A DNA stretch of 64,000 nucleotides from positions 61,661 through 125,660 of the forward strand of contig NZ_KE159759.1 in the NCBI RefSeq assembly GCF_000403455.2. The letters run 5' to 3'. The DNA comes from Dorea sp. 5-2 (lineage in GTDB: Bacteria; Bacillota; Clostridia; Lachnospirales; Lachnospiraceae). Below are positions 36,507 through 45,954 of the stretch, piece by piece. The notes under the pieces are model-generated. The model was not told the origin of the DNA and made no database searches. It was given only the letters and a program-made list of their open reading frames with translations. The translations under genes were made by a program, and so were the position numbers. Numbering within the stretch: the stretch's first letter is position 1; each line of letters opens with the position of its first letter.

Positions 36507-38546
36507 TCACTTGAGATACTCCCTGATCTTCCAGGCGGTCTCGGGATCCGTATATACGCTCACGAATTCCGTCCCATTTCCCCTGTCCACCGTCAGAGAA
36601 ATATTCAGCGAAGTATCCCTCGGATAAAAATCTGATCCAACATCTGTCGCACAGAATTTCTCCTTGACGGACCGGATGAACTCTTCATCCGTAATCATAT
36701 ATTCTTCTCCTGCCCCATCTATATAATCCCGGATACAAATTTCTGTAACCGGAATCTCTTCAAAAGATAACGGGAACTTTTCATTCAGCCAGTTCTCCAT
36801 ATACTTTATGGTGTTTTGAAAGGAAGGATAGATATAATACTCTTCCCAGGATCCGTCACAAGAGACCGAACGAAATACATGATCCGCCCCGTCTTTTTCT
36901 CTCTCACTGCAGTCTATATCAAACTTTCCCCATGGGATCTCCGTTCTTGCCGTATCATAATCCAGCTTATCAAAATCCTCCAGATAGATCCGGAGCATCT
37001 CCTCCCTCTGTTCCTCTGTCGTCTTGATCGATACCGATCCCATGATGTTTGTAAAGCCTATATCCTGCACACGGAACCGATCGCCGCTATAGATAACAAA
37101 TTGATCCTCGCGGTATTCCTTCGATTCAAATACCTGTTCCATAAGGCGGTCATAAAGCTCAAAACCAACCATATAAGAACGTATCTTTTCCCTTCCGTTT
37201 TCCAATCTGTAATGCACCACATAAGAATAATATCCGGAACTGTCACCGTCCCCATAATAAATCTCGTAGCTCTGATCATTTTCCGCTATTATGTCTGCAA
37301 GTACATCGAGTACATCATCCTTTACGGCTCCGGAAATACCGTTCCTTTCCTCCCCTTCCCCATCACTTCGATAAGCAAATCCGTCCTCTAACAGAATCGA
37401 CGCCGTCTCCTCCTTCTTTGGAAGATAAGTATCATAGCCCGCCACATCCGCCCAGAAGACGCCGATAATGCCTGACGCCGCGGCTATGGAGAAGAGCATC
37501 TGTTTCTTATAGGCAAAGAATCCCCGGATATCAAGCCGGTAGATACTCTCAAGCGCTCCATGGGTAAGGACCCCGCCGGCTACGACACCCACAACGAGCC
37601 ATCCCTGGACGGAACAAGAACTTGCCATATAAAGAAGGAGTCCTGCATAGACCGATACCGGGATCACAAGCAAGATCCGGATGATCCCGTTCGCCTTCGG
37701 GAATGCCATCGCATTTCCCGCCGTCTCCGAGGGCCTCTTATGGAACAGCACGAAGACCGCCGCCCCTGTCACGGTAATCCAGATACAGCTTGCGGCAAAC
37801 GCCGTACTGCGCGCTTCCCAGGTCCATAATACAGCGTCTGTTTCAAAGATATCGTTCAATAGTTTTCTCGCAAGCCCTATGGGAGAACAATACGTCAGAA
37901 ACATCCCCTTCTTTATATCTGCATAATAAGTCTTAAAAAACACCTCCGCCAGGATTGTATACAGATTCTGAAGTATGAGCGGCGCATAGGTCACGATCAC
38001 GCCAAACACCATCATGCCCACGAACGTCTGCCCGGTCAGGATCATGGCAAGCGCCATAGTAAGATAAGTTGCCGCAAAGACTGCAAGATAGCAGACAAAC
38101 GACCAGAGCGTATCGGCAAAAAGCTCCCGCGAAAAATAACCTGCAACCGCTGCGATCGCACTTTGAAGACACAAGAACAGAATAAGAAGTGCCGTAAATA
38201 TCATAAAATCACTTGATACGATGATATACAAATGAGATCTTCTTTTCAACGGCAGTGAATGATAGAGATCAACTTCTTTCTTCGAGTGAAGATAACGGAA
38301 TCCGCTGACTGCCAGAAGGACTGCCGCCGCGATCACGGCTCTCCCCGCCTGCACGCCCGGTCCCGACAGAGCAAGCCAGATTTTCCTTACATCGGAGTCA
38401 TAGTGAGATCCCCTGCTCAGCTTCTGTGCCGAGATCAGATACCATATCAAATACACCAAAAAAGAAAACGCCGCCAATAGTATCACTCCGGTACGATGTC
38501 TCATGTTTTCCCTTCGCAGACTATTGAATGAGATTCTTGACGTCAT
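36507..38546 (-). CDS. ABC-2-type transporter membrane protein (DUF6449-like)
   Basis: A 679-residue protein with about 8-10 membrane helices in residues 20-375 (for example TGVILLAAFSFLVYLIWYLI at 19-38), followed by a large soluble C-terminal half of about 300 residues. The early segment EVDLYHSLPLKRRSHLYIIV is typical of membrane subunits encoded with YtrA/YtrB-like pairs. The start at 38546 has GGAGGTGA with ideal spacing and lies 26 bases inside the ATPase gene. It is probably the permease of an export or stress-sensing ABC system; the substrate is unknown. Confidence 0.78.
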   Translation of the reverse strand: MTSRISFNSLRRENMRHRTGVILLAAFSFLVYLIWYLISAQKLSRGSHYDSDVRKIWLALSGPGVQAGRAVIAAAVLLAVSGFRYLHSKKEVDLYHSLPLKRRSHLYIIVSSDFMIFTALLILFLCLQSAIAAVAGYFSRELFADTLWSFVCYLAVFAATYLTMALAMILTGQTFVGMMVFGVIVTYAPLILQNLYTILAEVFFKTYYADIKKGMFLTYCSPIGLARKLLNDIFETDAVLWTWEARSTAFAASCIWITVTGAAVFVLFHKRPSETAGNAMAFPKANGIIRILLVIPVSVYAGLLLYMASSCSVQGWLVVGVVAGGVLTHGALESIYRLDIRGFFAYKKQMLFSIAAASGIIGVFWADVAGYDTYLPKKEETASILLEDGFAYRSDGEGEERNGISGAVKDDVLDVLADIIAENDQSYEIYYGDGDSSGYYSYVVHYRLENGREKIRSYMVGFELYDRLMEQVFESKEYREDQFVIYSGDRFRVQDIGFTNIMGSVSIKTTEEQREEMLRIYLEDFDKLDYDTARTEIPWGKFDIDCSEREKDGADHVFRSVSCDGSWEEYYIYPSFQNTIKYMENWLNEKFPLSFEEIPVTEICIRDYIDGAGEEYMITDEEFIRSVKEKFCATDVGSDFYPRDTSLNISLTVDRGNGTEFVSVYTDPETAWKIREYLK

Positions 38547-39420
38547 ATCCGCTCACCTCCGTTTCACTGATGAATATCTCTTCTAACGACAGGGGCAGCA
38601 CCTCATAGTAAACAGGCTTCAGCTCCTCCATCTTCCTTGCGATCTCCTCTTCGCCGCCCCTCACAGTCATGGAAACCAACTTTCCTCTCTGCACAAGCTT
38701 CAATACATCAAAGATCTCACAGAACGATTCCCCCATATCCCCGGACGGCACGCACTGGATCCTATGAATGCCGCACCTAAGCTCTGCAACCTCTCTTTCT
38801 AAGAGCACGCCGCCCCTGTGCAGGATCCCTATGTGATCGCAGATATCCTCAAGTTCCCTCAGATTATGGGAGGCGATAACAAGCGTCAGGTTCCTCTCGT
38901 CTATCTCCTGTGCGAATATACTCTTGATCCCCTGCCTCATAACCGGATCCAGACCGTCGAATGTCTCGTCGCAGAGAAGATACGGTACGTTCGCACAGAT
39001 CCCCAGAAGCAGGGAAAGCTGCTTCTTCATCCCTTTGGAAAAAGTCCGTATCTTTCTCTTTCCGTCGATCTCGAATCTTTCCAGCAGCTCCCCATATCTT
39101 ACATAGTCAAACTCCGGATAATACTTACCATAGAACCGGTCCATATCCTGTGCGGCGGCATTCGGATAGAAAAACTGTTCATCCGAGATATAAAAGCACC
39201 GCTGCTTCGCCTCCGGGTTATCCCATCCTCTCATGCCGTCCAGGATGATCTCCCCCTTATCCGGCATCAATACTCCTGCCACCATACGCAGCAGCGTACT
39301 CTTTCCCGCTCCGTTCGTCCCCAACATACCAAACACATTCTGCGGATGAATATTGAGGCTGACCTCCCTGACCGCCTCTATCTCTCCAAATGCCTTACTG
39401 ACCTGCCGTATCTCGATCAT
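38521..39420 (-). CDS. ABC transporter ATP-binding protein (YtrB-like)
   Basis: A 299-residue ABC ATPase with Walker A MLGTNGAGKSTLLRMVAGVL at about 32-51, signature region IRTFSKGMKKQLSLLLGICA, Walker B YLLCDETFDGLDPVMRQG and switch VIASHNLRELEDI. Note the signature FSKGMKKQ in place of LSGGQ, common in this exporter group. It sits between a GntR regulator gene (4 bases upstream) and the membrane subunit gene, which it overlaps. Confidence 0.88.
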   Translation of the reverse strand: MIEIRQVSKAFGEIEAVREVSLNIHPQNVFGMLGTNGAGKSTLLRMVAGVLMPDKGEIILDGMRGWDNPEAKQRCFYISDEQFFYPNAAAQDMDRFYGKYYPEFDYVRYGELLERFEIDGKRKIRTFSKGMKKQLSLLLGICANVPYLLCDETFDGLDPVMRQGIKSIFAQEIDERNLTLVIASHNLRELEDICDHIGILHRGGVLLEREVAELRCGIHRIQCVPSGDMGESFCEIFDVLKLVQRGKLVSMTVRGGEEEIARKMEELKPVYYEVLPLSLEEIFISETEVSGYDVKNLIQ

Positions 39421-39424
39421 ACCC

Positions 39425-39796
39425 TCACCCCTGACACCTTTCTAACACTTTGCGTATTCCGCTCAACAGCTCGTCCTCTGTAATCCCCTGTCTGAAACAG
39501 ATACATACCTGTTTTTCAAATTCTTCCAGAAGATGCTGCTTTCGTCTCTGAAACAGCGCTTCATCCCTTTTTACAAAGTTCCCCCGCCCCTTTACCGAGT
39601 ATATGAACCCTTCTCTCTCAAGCTCTGTATATGCCCTCTGGATCGTATTGGGATTGATCGATAACTCTACCGCAAGGGCCCGTACCGAAGGGAGCCTCTC
39701 ATCCGCCTCCATAATACCGTTTATGATCAGCATCCGGTAACGCTCCGCGATCTGCTCATAAATCGGGCGTTTATCACTATAGTCAATGACGATCAT
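39425..39796 (-). CDS. GntR-family regulator, YtrA subfamily
   Basis: A 123-residue regulator with an N-terminal GntR winged helix (IYEQIAERYRMLIINGIMEA, then ADERLPSVRALAVELSINPN and TIQRAYTELEREGFIYSVKG) and only a short helical tail, as in the YtrA subfamily that controls ABC transporter operons. It is the first gene of the operon with the two ABC genes. A palindrome sits on the promoter start point, so autoregulation is likely. Confidence 0.9.
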   Translation of the reverse strand: MIVIDYSDKRPIYEQIAERYRMLIINGIMEADERLPSVRALAVELSINPNTIQRAYTELEREGFIYSVKGRGNFVKRDEALFQRRKQHLLEEFEKQVCICFRQGITEDELLSGIRKVLERCQG

Positions 39797-39830
39797 AGCT
39801 TCTCCTTCCTGCAGATCAACCGTACTATCT

Positions 39831-39849
39831 GTACTAATTATATTAGTAC
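39831..39849 (-). promoter_or_regulatory. Palindromic operator of the GntR-ABC operon
   Basis: GTACTAAT, TAT, ATTAGTAC: a perfect 8-base dyad placed 4 bases downstream of the -10 box, over the expected transcription start. This position suits repression by the YtrA-like protein encoded immediately downstream. Confidence 0.7.
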
Positions 39850-39853
39850 ACTT

Positions 39854-39882
39854 ATTATATTCTATTTTATATTTTTTGTCAA
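39854..39882 (-). promoter_or_regulatory. Consensus sigma-A promoter of the GntR-ABC operon
   Basis: On the minus strand TTGACA (39877-39882), a 17-base AT-rich spacer, TATAAT (39854-39859). Both hexamers match consensus perfectly, so the operon should be strongly expressed unless repressed through the palindrome at 39831-39849. Confidence 0.85.
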
Positions 39883-39908
39883 TTCCCGTTTTTCGGACAT
39901 TCCCAAAT

Positions 39909-40698
39909 CTAAATTCCTAGATTTTTCGCTTTCCATTCTTTCTTGATCTTGTATAACCCTACGCTCTTATCGTACTTCTCTTCTGCCGCCTTCTCAGACG
40001 TCCCTTCCACAACGATCGTAATGACATTTCTCATCTTGGCGTCATAAGATCTGCAACTACGGAGAAATGCCGCGATCTTTTCAAATCCCGTCTCCAGAAC
40101 CTTTCCGTCGAAATTCTTTGGGATTTTCCTTTTCCGGATCGATCAGATCCATTTTGTTAATAACAAATATTATATCAAACCGGGGATTATCACGTAACTT
40201 CTGCGCTATTACTGTCAGGAAGGCGCTGTCGTCATATGTGCCGATCTGCTGCGCGTTGATCACATACAAGATCAGTCCTTCCGGATACTCATCCAACACC
40301 TTGTTCGTAGCCATTTCATGCGTCAGATCCATACTGTTATTGATTCCCGGCGTGTCGATCAAAAGCATCGCTTTCTTGCTGTTCCTGACTCCTTCGATCT
40401 CTCCTTCGATGATCATTTCGGATATGTCGTTAGACTTATTGAAATCTGCCACGATCTTTTTCGATGCTTTTTCAATATACGAATATTTCCCCTCACTGTC
40501 CACCGCATGGATCGCAAACTGAGACTTCATATCATTATCAAGTATCGCCAAAGACCTTGCCGTGCAAGCCCTGTTCATACTTGGCAGCAGGCTTGTTCCA
40601 ACCAAGGCATTGATGAGTGTTGACTTACCACTGCTCATTGTAGATACGACCAGCGTTGGATACACTTTTTTCATATCGAAATTCAGTTTTTCAAACAT
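39909..40698 (-). pseudogene. Dynamin-like GTPase, frameshifted and shortened
   Basis: The first 205 codons (40698 to 40081) encode a dynamin-family GTPase start: P-loop STMSSGKSTLINALVG at about 19-34, switch region NRACTARSLAILDND, G3 LLIDTPGINNSMDL and G4 FVINKMDLID. The frame ends at TGA (40081-40083) after a stretch unlike the family. A second minus-strand frame, overlapping by about 25 bases, continues with NFDGKVLETGFEKIAAF and ends KNLGI at 39909. Dynamin-like proteins normally have hundreds of further residues, so this looks like a remnant with a deletion and frameshift. It lies directly downstream of the WYL regulator gene. Confidence 0.65.
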
Positions 40699-40711
40699 CT
40701 TTCTCCCTCGC

Positions 40712-41671
40712 TCACAAATATTCGATTTCTGAGATCAGCTCTCCCTGGCTTCTCAGCCACATGTCAATTCCTTTTCCAAATACTTCTGCCCTCAGAGTAT
40801 AGACGCCGTCTTCTTCATGCGTTACTTTTGCTGTCGGAAGACGGTCCAGAACGGAATCCACATCGTTTCCGGAATATTTAAACCTGACCTTGCGAAGCTT
40901 TCCTCCATACATGAACTGAACCCGTTTCCTGAATTCTCCCTCTTCAAAACGGCTGCTATATGGAATATGGAATTTTTCATCAAGTACCTTAAGCTTCTTG
41001 ATCCTGTCTATTCGGTATATTGTCGGAAATGAGTCGTTGATCACGTCAAACCCTTTTTTGACTTCCTCGTCGTCAATGAACGCCGTAAGATAGAAATAAT
41101 ATTCCGAGAACATGACTGCCGCCGGCTTTACGGTTCGTGTTACAACCGCCTTATCTTTCACCCGTTCGTAATCCATCTCAATAAACCGGTTCGTTCTTAT
41201 GGCTTGTCCGATATCCCACAACATGTCGACAATACTTGTCTTATGCTTATGCTGAAGCTCAACATAATGAAATTCTTCATTTTTTATCAGATCCGTAACA
41301 AGCTTCTTGTTTTTTTGGGGGACACAGCCGGAGATCAGTTTTTCCAAAATATCAGCCATCTCATTTTTCAAGAAAGCCCTACTGTCCAAAAGGATCTTGC
41401 AAATAGCAAGAATTTCTCCGTTTGTCAGCTTTGACTGATGAACCTGTACTAATCTGTATCCATTTTTCACTTTGTCAAACTCAACCGAATTCAATATTCC
41501 GGTATTTTCAACATCACATTCTAAAAATGTTCGGATGATCTTTAGATCACGCTCGATCGATCTTTCACTCACGCCATAATTCTGCGCTTCTTCCGCTTTA
41601 TTGACCACACATCCCGCCGACAGCTTCGCGTATATTTCGAGTACGCGGCGGCTTTTTTCTTCACTGTCCAT
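40712..41671 (-). CDS. WYL-domain transcriptional regulator (YafY type)
   Basis: A 319-residue regulator. The N-terminal HTH is in AGCVVNKAEEAQNYGVSERS and IERDLKIIRTFLECDVENTG. The middle WYL-type domain shows RFIEMDYERVKDKAVVTRTV and AVMFSEYYFYLTAFIDDEEV, and a C-terminal WCX-like extension ends RSQGELISEIEYL. WYL proteins often respond to nucleotides or DNA damage and can control defence loci. It is 13 bases upstream of the dynamin-like remnant, which it may once have regulated. Confidence 0.87.
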   Translation of the reverse strand: MDSEEKSRRVLEIYAKLSAGCVVNKAEEAQNYGVSERSIERDLKIIRTFLECDVENTGILNSVEFDKVKNGYRLVQVHQSKLTNGEILAICKILLDSRAFLKNEMADILEKLISGCVPQKNKKLVTDLIKNEEFHYVELQHKHKTSIVDMLWDIGQAIRTNRFIEMDYERVKDKAVVTRTVKPAAVMFSEYYFYLTAFIDDEEVKKGFDVINDSFPTIYRIDRIKKLKVLDEKFHIPYSSRFEEGEFRKRVQFMYGGKLRKVRFKYSGNDVDSVLDRLPTAKVTHEEDGVYTLRAEVFGKGIDMWLRSQGELISEIEYL

Positions 41672-41771
41672 CCAGTCTTCGCTCCTTTGTAAGATATCAT
41701 CTTGTCACTCTGACATATTTATTGTCAAATCCTGTCGAAATAATTTCGTTAAAATTATACGATAAAAAGCA

Positions 41772-41811
41772 TTCAAAAGCAACGATATATCGAATAATAT
41801 TAACGATATAT
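41772..41811 (+). promoter_or_regulatory. Promoter and repeated operator motif of the XRE regulator gene
   Basis: TTCAAA (41772-41777), 17 bases, TAATAT (41795-41800). The 10-mer aacgatatat occurs twice, at 41781-41790 in the spacer and at 41802-41811 just after the -10 box, with centres 21 bases apart (two helical turns). A related acgata is near 41757. These are plausible binding sites for the XRE protein encoded next. Confidence 0.55.
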
Positions 41812-41834
41812 AATTTTGGGGTGGTGAAATATTT

Positions 41835-42140
41835 ATGATCGATGTGTTAGAACGTATTACCTATTACAGGACACTAAAAAACTGGACCGAATACCAGCTT
41901 GCCGAAGAGTCGGGATTAACTCAATCCACCATTTCTTCATGGTACCGGAAAAATACAATTCCTTCGATTCCGTCCCTTGAAAAAATATGCTCCGCATTCG
42001 GCATCACCCTTTCACAGTTCTTTTCCACAGAAATGGATAATATCACCTTGACTACACAGCAAAAAGAACTTTTAAAAGAGGCGGGACGCCTCACCGTGTC
42101 CCAGCAGGCCGCTCTCGTAGAATTTTTTAAGTCTTTATGA
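41835..42140 (+). CDS. XRE-family helix-turn-helix regulator
   Basis: A 101-residue DNA-binding protein with one HTH_3 domain in residues 5-62 (RITYYRTLKNWTEYQLAEES, GLTQSTISSWYRKNTIPSIP, SLEKICSAFGITLSQFF) and a short C-terminal helical part for dimerisation. A single-gene unit divergent from the WYL regulator gene, with GGGGTGG ribosome binding site and a strong terminator touching its stop codon. The target is unknown; autoregulation is suggested by the promoter repeats. Confidence 0.87.
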   Translation: MIDVLERITYYRTLKNWTEYQLAEESGLTQSTISSWYRKNTIPSIPSLEKICSAFGITLSQFFSTEMDNITLTTQQKELLKEAGRLTVSQQAALVEFFKSL

Positions 42141-42169
42141 GATGTACGGATTCATTTTCCGTACATCTC
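42139..42169 (+). terminator. Rho-independent terminator of the XRE gene
   Basis: GAGATGTACGGA, a 7-base loop, TCCGTACATCTC: a perfect 12-base-pair stem that begins inside the stop codon and is followed by TCTTTC. It could also act on the converging minus-strand DUF6809 gene. Confidence 0.8.
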
Positions 42170-42199
42170 TCTTTCACCACAGCCGCTTTCCGAAATGCT

Positions 42200-42463
42200 C
42201 TACGGCTCCTTCTCATTCATACATTCTATAAATAATTGGAATGCGAACCGGAATCCTCTTACGAATCCTTGCTCCTCTCCCAAAGCCGCTATACGAAAAA
42301 CCTTATCTCTGTATTTTCTAAATTCCTCGTCATCCATCTGCTTTTGGTCTTCTTCGATCAATTCAAGCAATTCTTCTTTCATTTCCAGCTGGATCTCATC
42401 CATCCCGTCCGTCTGTTCGATTATATTCATATACAAATTGCGGATCAGCCCTTTGTACCCCAT
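42200..42463 (-). CDS. Small conserved protein (DUF6809-like)
   Basis: An 87-residue acidic, helical protein with no signal or membrane segment. It has IEEDQKQMDDEEFRKYRDKV followed by FRIAALGEEQGFVRGFRFAF near the end, the pattern of a small Clostridia-restricted family that I would place with DUF6809. Ribosome binding site GAAGGTGAG. Function unknown; no operon partner. Confidence 0.65.
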   Translation of the reverse strand: MGYKGLIRNLYMNIIEQTDGMDEIQLEMKEELLELIEEDQKQMDDEEFRKYRDKVFRIAALGEEQGFVRGFRFAFQLFIECMNEKEP

Positions 42464-42602
42464 ATCCTACTCACCTTCTTTCTCATTTGCTTTTATATGA
42501 ATCCTGCGCTGCGATTACATTGTAACTCATCAGAGCGACACATTCTGTCATTCCGGCAAAATTCCTGAAAATTTGATAGGATCCGTGATGCCCAAACGCA
42601 AA

Positions 42603-42627
42603 CAGGAGATGCTTCTCGCACCTCCTG
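42603..42627 (-). terminator. Terminator of the amidase-VWA unit
   Basis: On the minus strand CAGGAGGTGC and GCATCTCCTG form a 10-base-pair stem with one G-U pair and a 5-base loop, followed by TTTGCGTTT. It lies 17 bases after the VWA gene stop. Confidence 0.7.
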
Positions 42628-42643
42628 CCTGTATCTCGTTCTT

Positions 42644-44695
42644 TTATTGTTTGATCCTTGACAGAACCTTTACTTTATCTGCGAACGCAGTCATCTTCCA
42701 CTCTCCGCCGCTTTCTTCTACCGCATATTTACATTCCTGCGTCATCAGCTGGAGCGGTTCGTTTCCTACCTGGACAAAATACGTTTCCCTGGTTACAACG
42801 ACACAGTTCTGCTGACTGCTGTAATCCACCGAAACGATCTCAAAAGAACTAAGCTGCGCCGTAATATCTCTCGTTACATATTGCTCCTGTTCTTGATAGA
42901 TCGCGCTTCCCGGCTTCAGATAGTCGGATATATAAGAGAAATCCGAATTCGTCACCGCATCTGCGAACCCTTTCAGATACTTTTCCACCACTGCTTCCGG
43001 ACCATCGCTAAATATACTGCTTCCATCCACGCTCATCAGGATATTCGGTGTGTAAGTGTACTTGCATTCCCCGCCGTATTCTACACTGCGGTAACCAGTC
43101 TCGATGTTGGAAGCGTCCGTGACCGCGGCATTGGTATTATCTTCGAATTCTAACAGATACATCTCTTTTTCCATCCGATAGATCTCCTCGTAGATGCTCT
43201 CCATAGATACCACGTCATTGACATTATAATACACGCCTCCGGTCTGCTGTGCGATATAATCGGCATCTCCATAGCCGCTGGAACCGATCCCGATGATGAA
43301 GACAGGTACATGATACCTCTGCGCCACACTGATGACATCTTCCTTCGTACAGTTACTGTAATTATCATCCCCGTCCGTGAATGCGATCACACATCTTGCC
43401 CCGGTCTGAGCCGCAACCCGTTCCACCGACGTGTATAGCGCGTCGTACAGGCTGGTCATGTCTCCTGTATACAAGCCGTTGATCTCGCTGATCAGAAGAT
43501 TCGGGTCGCTGCAGAATTCCTGTTCCAGACGTACCCCGGTGGAAAAAGAAGTCAGCTCCACCATATCGCCTGCCGAAAACTGCACACTGTTGATGAAATT
43601 GCACATGATGCGCTTCGCTTCATTGATCGGCGACCCGTCCATACTTCCGCTGACGTCGGCGACCATGTCGATCTTAAGCGCCTCTTCCTCATTCAGCTGA
43701 TTCACATTCGAGATCACCTGCTTCACATATTGTGCGTTCGCATCCTCCTTCTTGATATAGAACATGGCGTTATCCAGATCCTCCGGCACTTCCCCGGTTC
43801 CTACGTCCTTCACGTTCAGATAGAGCTTTACCTTGGGAAATTCTGTCGCGTCTACCTGCTGGACACTGATATCAAGCGGATTCTTCGGATCAATATACAG
43901 ATAGATCGCTTCATCCATCTGCGTAAACTCTTCCTTGATCGCCTGGTAATCCTTCTCTTCCTGGCCGGTCAGTTCTTTGATCTTATCCATATGCTTCTCA
44001 TAAGCCTCTGTCTCACTTTTTTCTGCCTCGGACAGATCTGCCGCTTCATACATCTCCACTACGCCGTCTATGTAAGAGTCATTGCTTTCGACCAGTTCTT
44101 CAAGAGATTCCTTTGCCTCTTCCAGAAGATCCCTCGCCTCTTCTGCTTCTTTGGCTTTCACTGCCTCGCCGCATTCCTCAAGGAGCTCTTCATAGTCTCC
44201 GTATACGCTGTCTTCCATGTGATACTTCTCTTTCTCCTCCTGGAGCTTCTTCACGTCCTCCGTACACTGGCCGAATGCCTTCACATCTTCCTGGATGGAC
44301 TTAAGGTCTTCTAAGACCTCTCTTTTCTCCTTAATATCCGTGAAACTAAGAGAATTCCAATCATGGACAGCCGAATCCTTGTGCTCCATATACTCCGGTA
44401 TCTCGGACTTCTCAATAGAAGCTGTCAGCCTGTTCTTCTGCATGTTAAGCCCTACCGTTGCATAAGCGACTCCTCCTGCCAGTATAAGCGCCAAGAACAC
44501 CGCCGCACCGATCATTGCGATCTTCGGTCCTTTTCCCATCCCGGATGTATTCCCATTCCCTGTTCCCATTTCTCCGCCATGATCCGGCGAAGGCTCCTGC
44601 TCTTTCGGACCACCGTCTGCGATCACCGGGACACCGCAATATTCACAGAACCTAGCTCCGTCCGGGATCTCATGCCCGCAATTACTACAAAACAA
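42644..44695 (-). CDS. Membrane-anchored VWA-domain protein with N-terminal zinc ribbon
   Basis: 683 residues. An N-terminal zinc ribbon (FCSNCGHEIPDGARFCEYCG, Cys 3, 6, 17, 20) is followed by a low-complexity linker, one membrane helix at about 57-80, and a Glu/Lys-rich coiled coil at about 100-260. A von Willebrand A domain has the MIDAS motif DMVADVSGSMDGSP at about 340, with FTDGDDNY later. A C-terminal globular domain ends the protein. The ribbon would be cytosolic and the VWA domain outside, suggesting a surface adhesion or sensing protein. Its start overlaps the amidase stop by 11 bases. Confidence 0.85.
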   Translation of the reverse strand: MFCSNCGHEIPDGARFCEYCGVPVIADGGPKEQEPSPDHGGEMGTGNGNTSGMGKGPKIAMIGAAVFLALILAGGVAYATVGLNMQKNRLTASIEKSEIPEYMEHKDSAVHDWNSLSFTDIKEKREVLEDLKSIQEDVKAFGQCTEDVKKLQEEKEKYHMEDSVYGDYEELLEECGEAVKAKEAEEARDLLEEAKESLEELVESNDSYIDGVVEMYEAADLSEAEKSETEAYEKHMDKIKELTGQEEKDYQAIKEEFTQMDEAIYLYIDPKNPLDISVQQVDATEFPKVKLYLNVKDVGTGEVPEDLDNAMFYIKKEDANAQYVKQVISNVNQLNEEEALKIDMVADVSGSMDGSPINEAKRIMCNFINSVQFSAGDMVELTSFSTGVRLEQEFCSDPNLLISEINGLYTGDMTSLYDALYTSVERVAAQTGARCVIAFTDGDDNYSNCTKEDVISVAQRYHVPVFIIGIGSSGYGDADYIAQQTGGVYYNVNDVVSMESIYEEIYRMEKEMYLLEFEDNTNAAVTDASNIETGYRSVEYGGECKYTYTPNILMSVDGSSIFSDGPEAVVEKYLKGFADAVTNSDFSYISDYLKPGSAIYQEQEQYVTRDITAQLSSFEIVSVDYSSQQNCVVVTRETYFVQVGNEPLQLMTQECKYAVEESGGEWKMTAFADKVKVLSRIKQ

Positions 44696-45941
44696 CTCTT
44701 CCTTCCTCCATTCTCTCCGAAAAAATTTTTAAGCCGAAACCTTCCGCGATCCCTTCCGCATCGGCTCTTGCCCATCGTTCTTTTAATTCTCCGCCAGCCG
44801 CCGCTTCCCGCATCTTCGGTACGGTATGGAATCCATGCTCTATGATCATCCCCGGCACTCCCACATTGGCTGCGCCTCTTAACACGCCGTAATAATCTCC
44901 ATGCTCCCCCAGACGGCGGCATAAAGTACCAGGCTCCTCCACCCCGTCGTTCCATGCATCCGTCCATTGGATGATCTCTTCCGCACACGCGGCGCTTCGG
45001 AACTTATCCGGCATGGCAATCCCTAACTCATAGCTTGACCTGGCAAGCCGGATTCCCACCGCGTTACCGACCGCCAGCGCCGTATCACTCTCACATGCAG
45101 CCGTATTCAGAATGACGATCGGTTTCATGATCTCGACGGGCTGTGCGTATGTAGGATATCCGTTCGCATCCTCAAGGTTCGCATTCGTGTGAAGGGAAAG
45201 AAAGAGGTCGCTTCCTTCTGCATATTCTCCCCGTAGGCTGATGTGTCCGCTATCCAGCCCGCCGTCCGTATATCCTCCGATACTGACAGAACCGGATTCC
45301 CTGGTCAGATACGCTGTGATCCCGTAGGATTCTTTCAGGACCGTTTTCAATTCCAATGCCAGTTCCAGTGTAAAATCACCTTCTGCATACGGGATCCCGT
45401 CTACATTCACCGCGTTCTGCCCGGCATAATGCCCCGGATCCATACAGATCAGGATATTACTGGCTGCGATGTTTTCCCCTTCCCCGGCTTCATACCTGTC
45501 CTCTTCCGCGATCTTCACATCTACCCGATATTCATACTGCTTGAGCGCCTCCGTCTCTAAGACATCCACATAAGACAACTCTCTGTCCTCCGCTCTCCCG
45601 TCGGAAGCCACGGTTCCCAGCTCTTCCCACGAAGACTCCCCGTCTATTCTCCTTTTGACCAGATATTCACAGACATAAGGATTCTTTTGATCCTGCCAGA
45701 CGATCTTGATCTCCCGGCGTGAGACCCTGTCAAAAGAGAGGCCCTCCACCCGGACGATCTCCTTTTCTTCCTCCACGGATTCCTTCCTCTGAATGTCCTT
45801 TGTATCACCTTCCGGATCATCCGGCTGCCCTCGCTGGTCCGCCCTTCTTGTTTCCCTTCGGTTATGGACGGCTACTGCCGATAATACGATCGTAACTAAG
45901 ATGATAAATGTGACGCCTGCTTTTATTATAGATCTCTTCAT
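44685..45941 (-). CDS. N-acetylmuramoyl-L-alanine amidase (Amidase_3) with N-terminal anchor
   Basis: 418 residues. An N-terminal signal-anchor (SIIKAGVTFIILVTIVLSAV, 4-23) precedes a charged linker and a fibronectin type III-like region (about 65-145). The Amidase_3 catalytic domain follows, with zinc ligands in ICMDPGHYAGQN, the Glu region YAEGDFTLELALELK and LFLSLHTNANLED. It would cleave the bond between muramic acid and the stem peptide outside the cell. It is only 13 bases after yoeB and overlaps the VWA gene, so the four genes may share a transcript. Confidence 0.87.
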   Translation of the reverse strand: MKRSIIKAGVTFIILVTIVLSAVAVHNRRETRRADQRGQPDDPEGDTKDIQRKESVEEEKEIVRVEGLSFDRVSRREIKIVWQDQKNPYVCEYLVKRRIDGESSWEELGTVASDGRAEDRELSYVDVLETEALKQYEYRVDVKIAEEDRYEAGEGENIAASNILICMDPGHYAGQNAVNVDGIPYAEGDFTLELALELKTVLKESYGITAYLTRESGSVSIGGYTDGGLDSGHISLRGEYAEGSDLFLSLHTNANLEDANGYPTYAQPVEIMKPIVILNTAACESDTALAVGNAVGIRLARSSYELGIAMPDKFRSAACAEEIIQWTDAWNDGVEEPGTLCRRLGEHGDYYGVLRGAANVGVPGMIIEHGFHTVPKMREAAAGGELKERWARADAEGIAEGFGLKIFSERMEEGRVVL

Positions 45942-45954
45942 AGAAAACCTGCTC

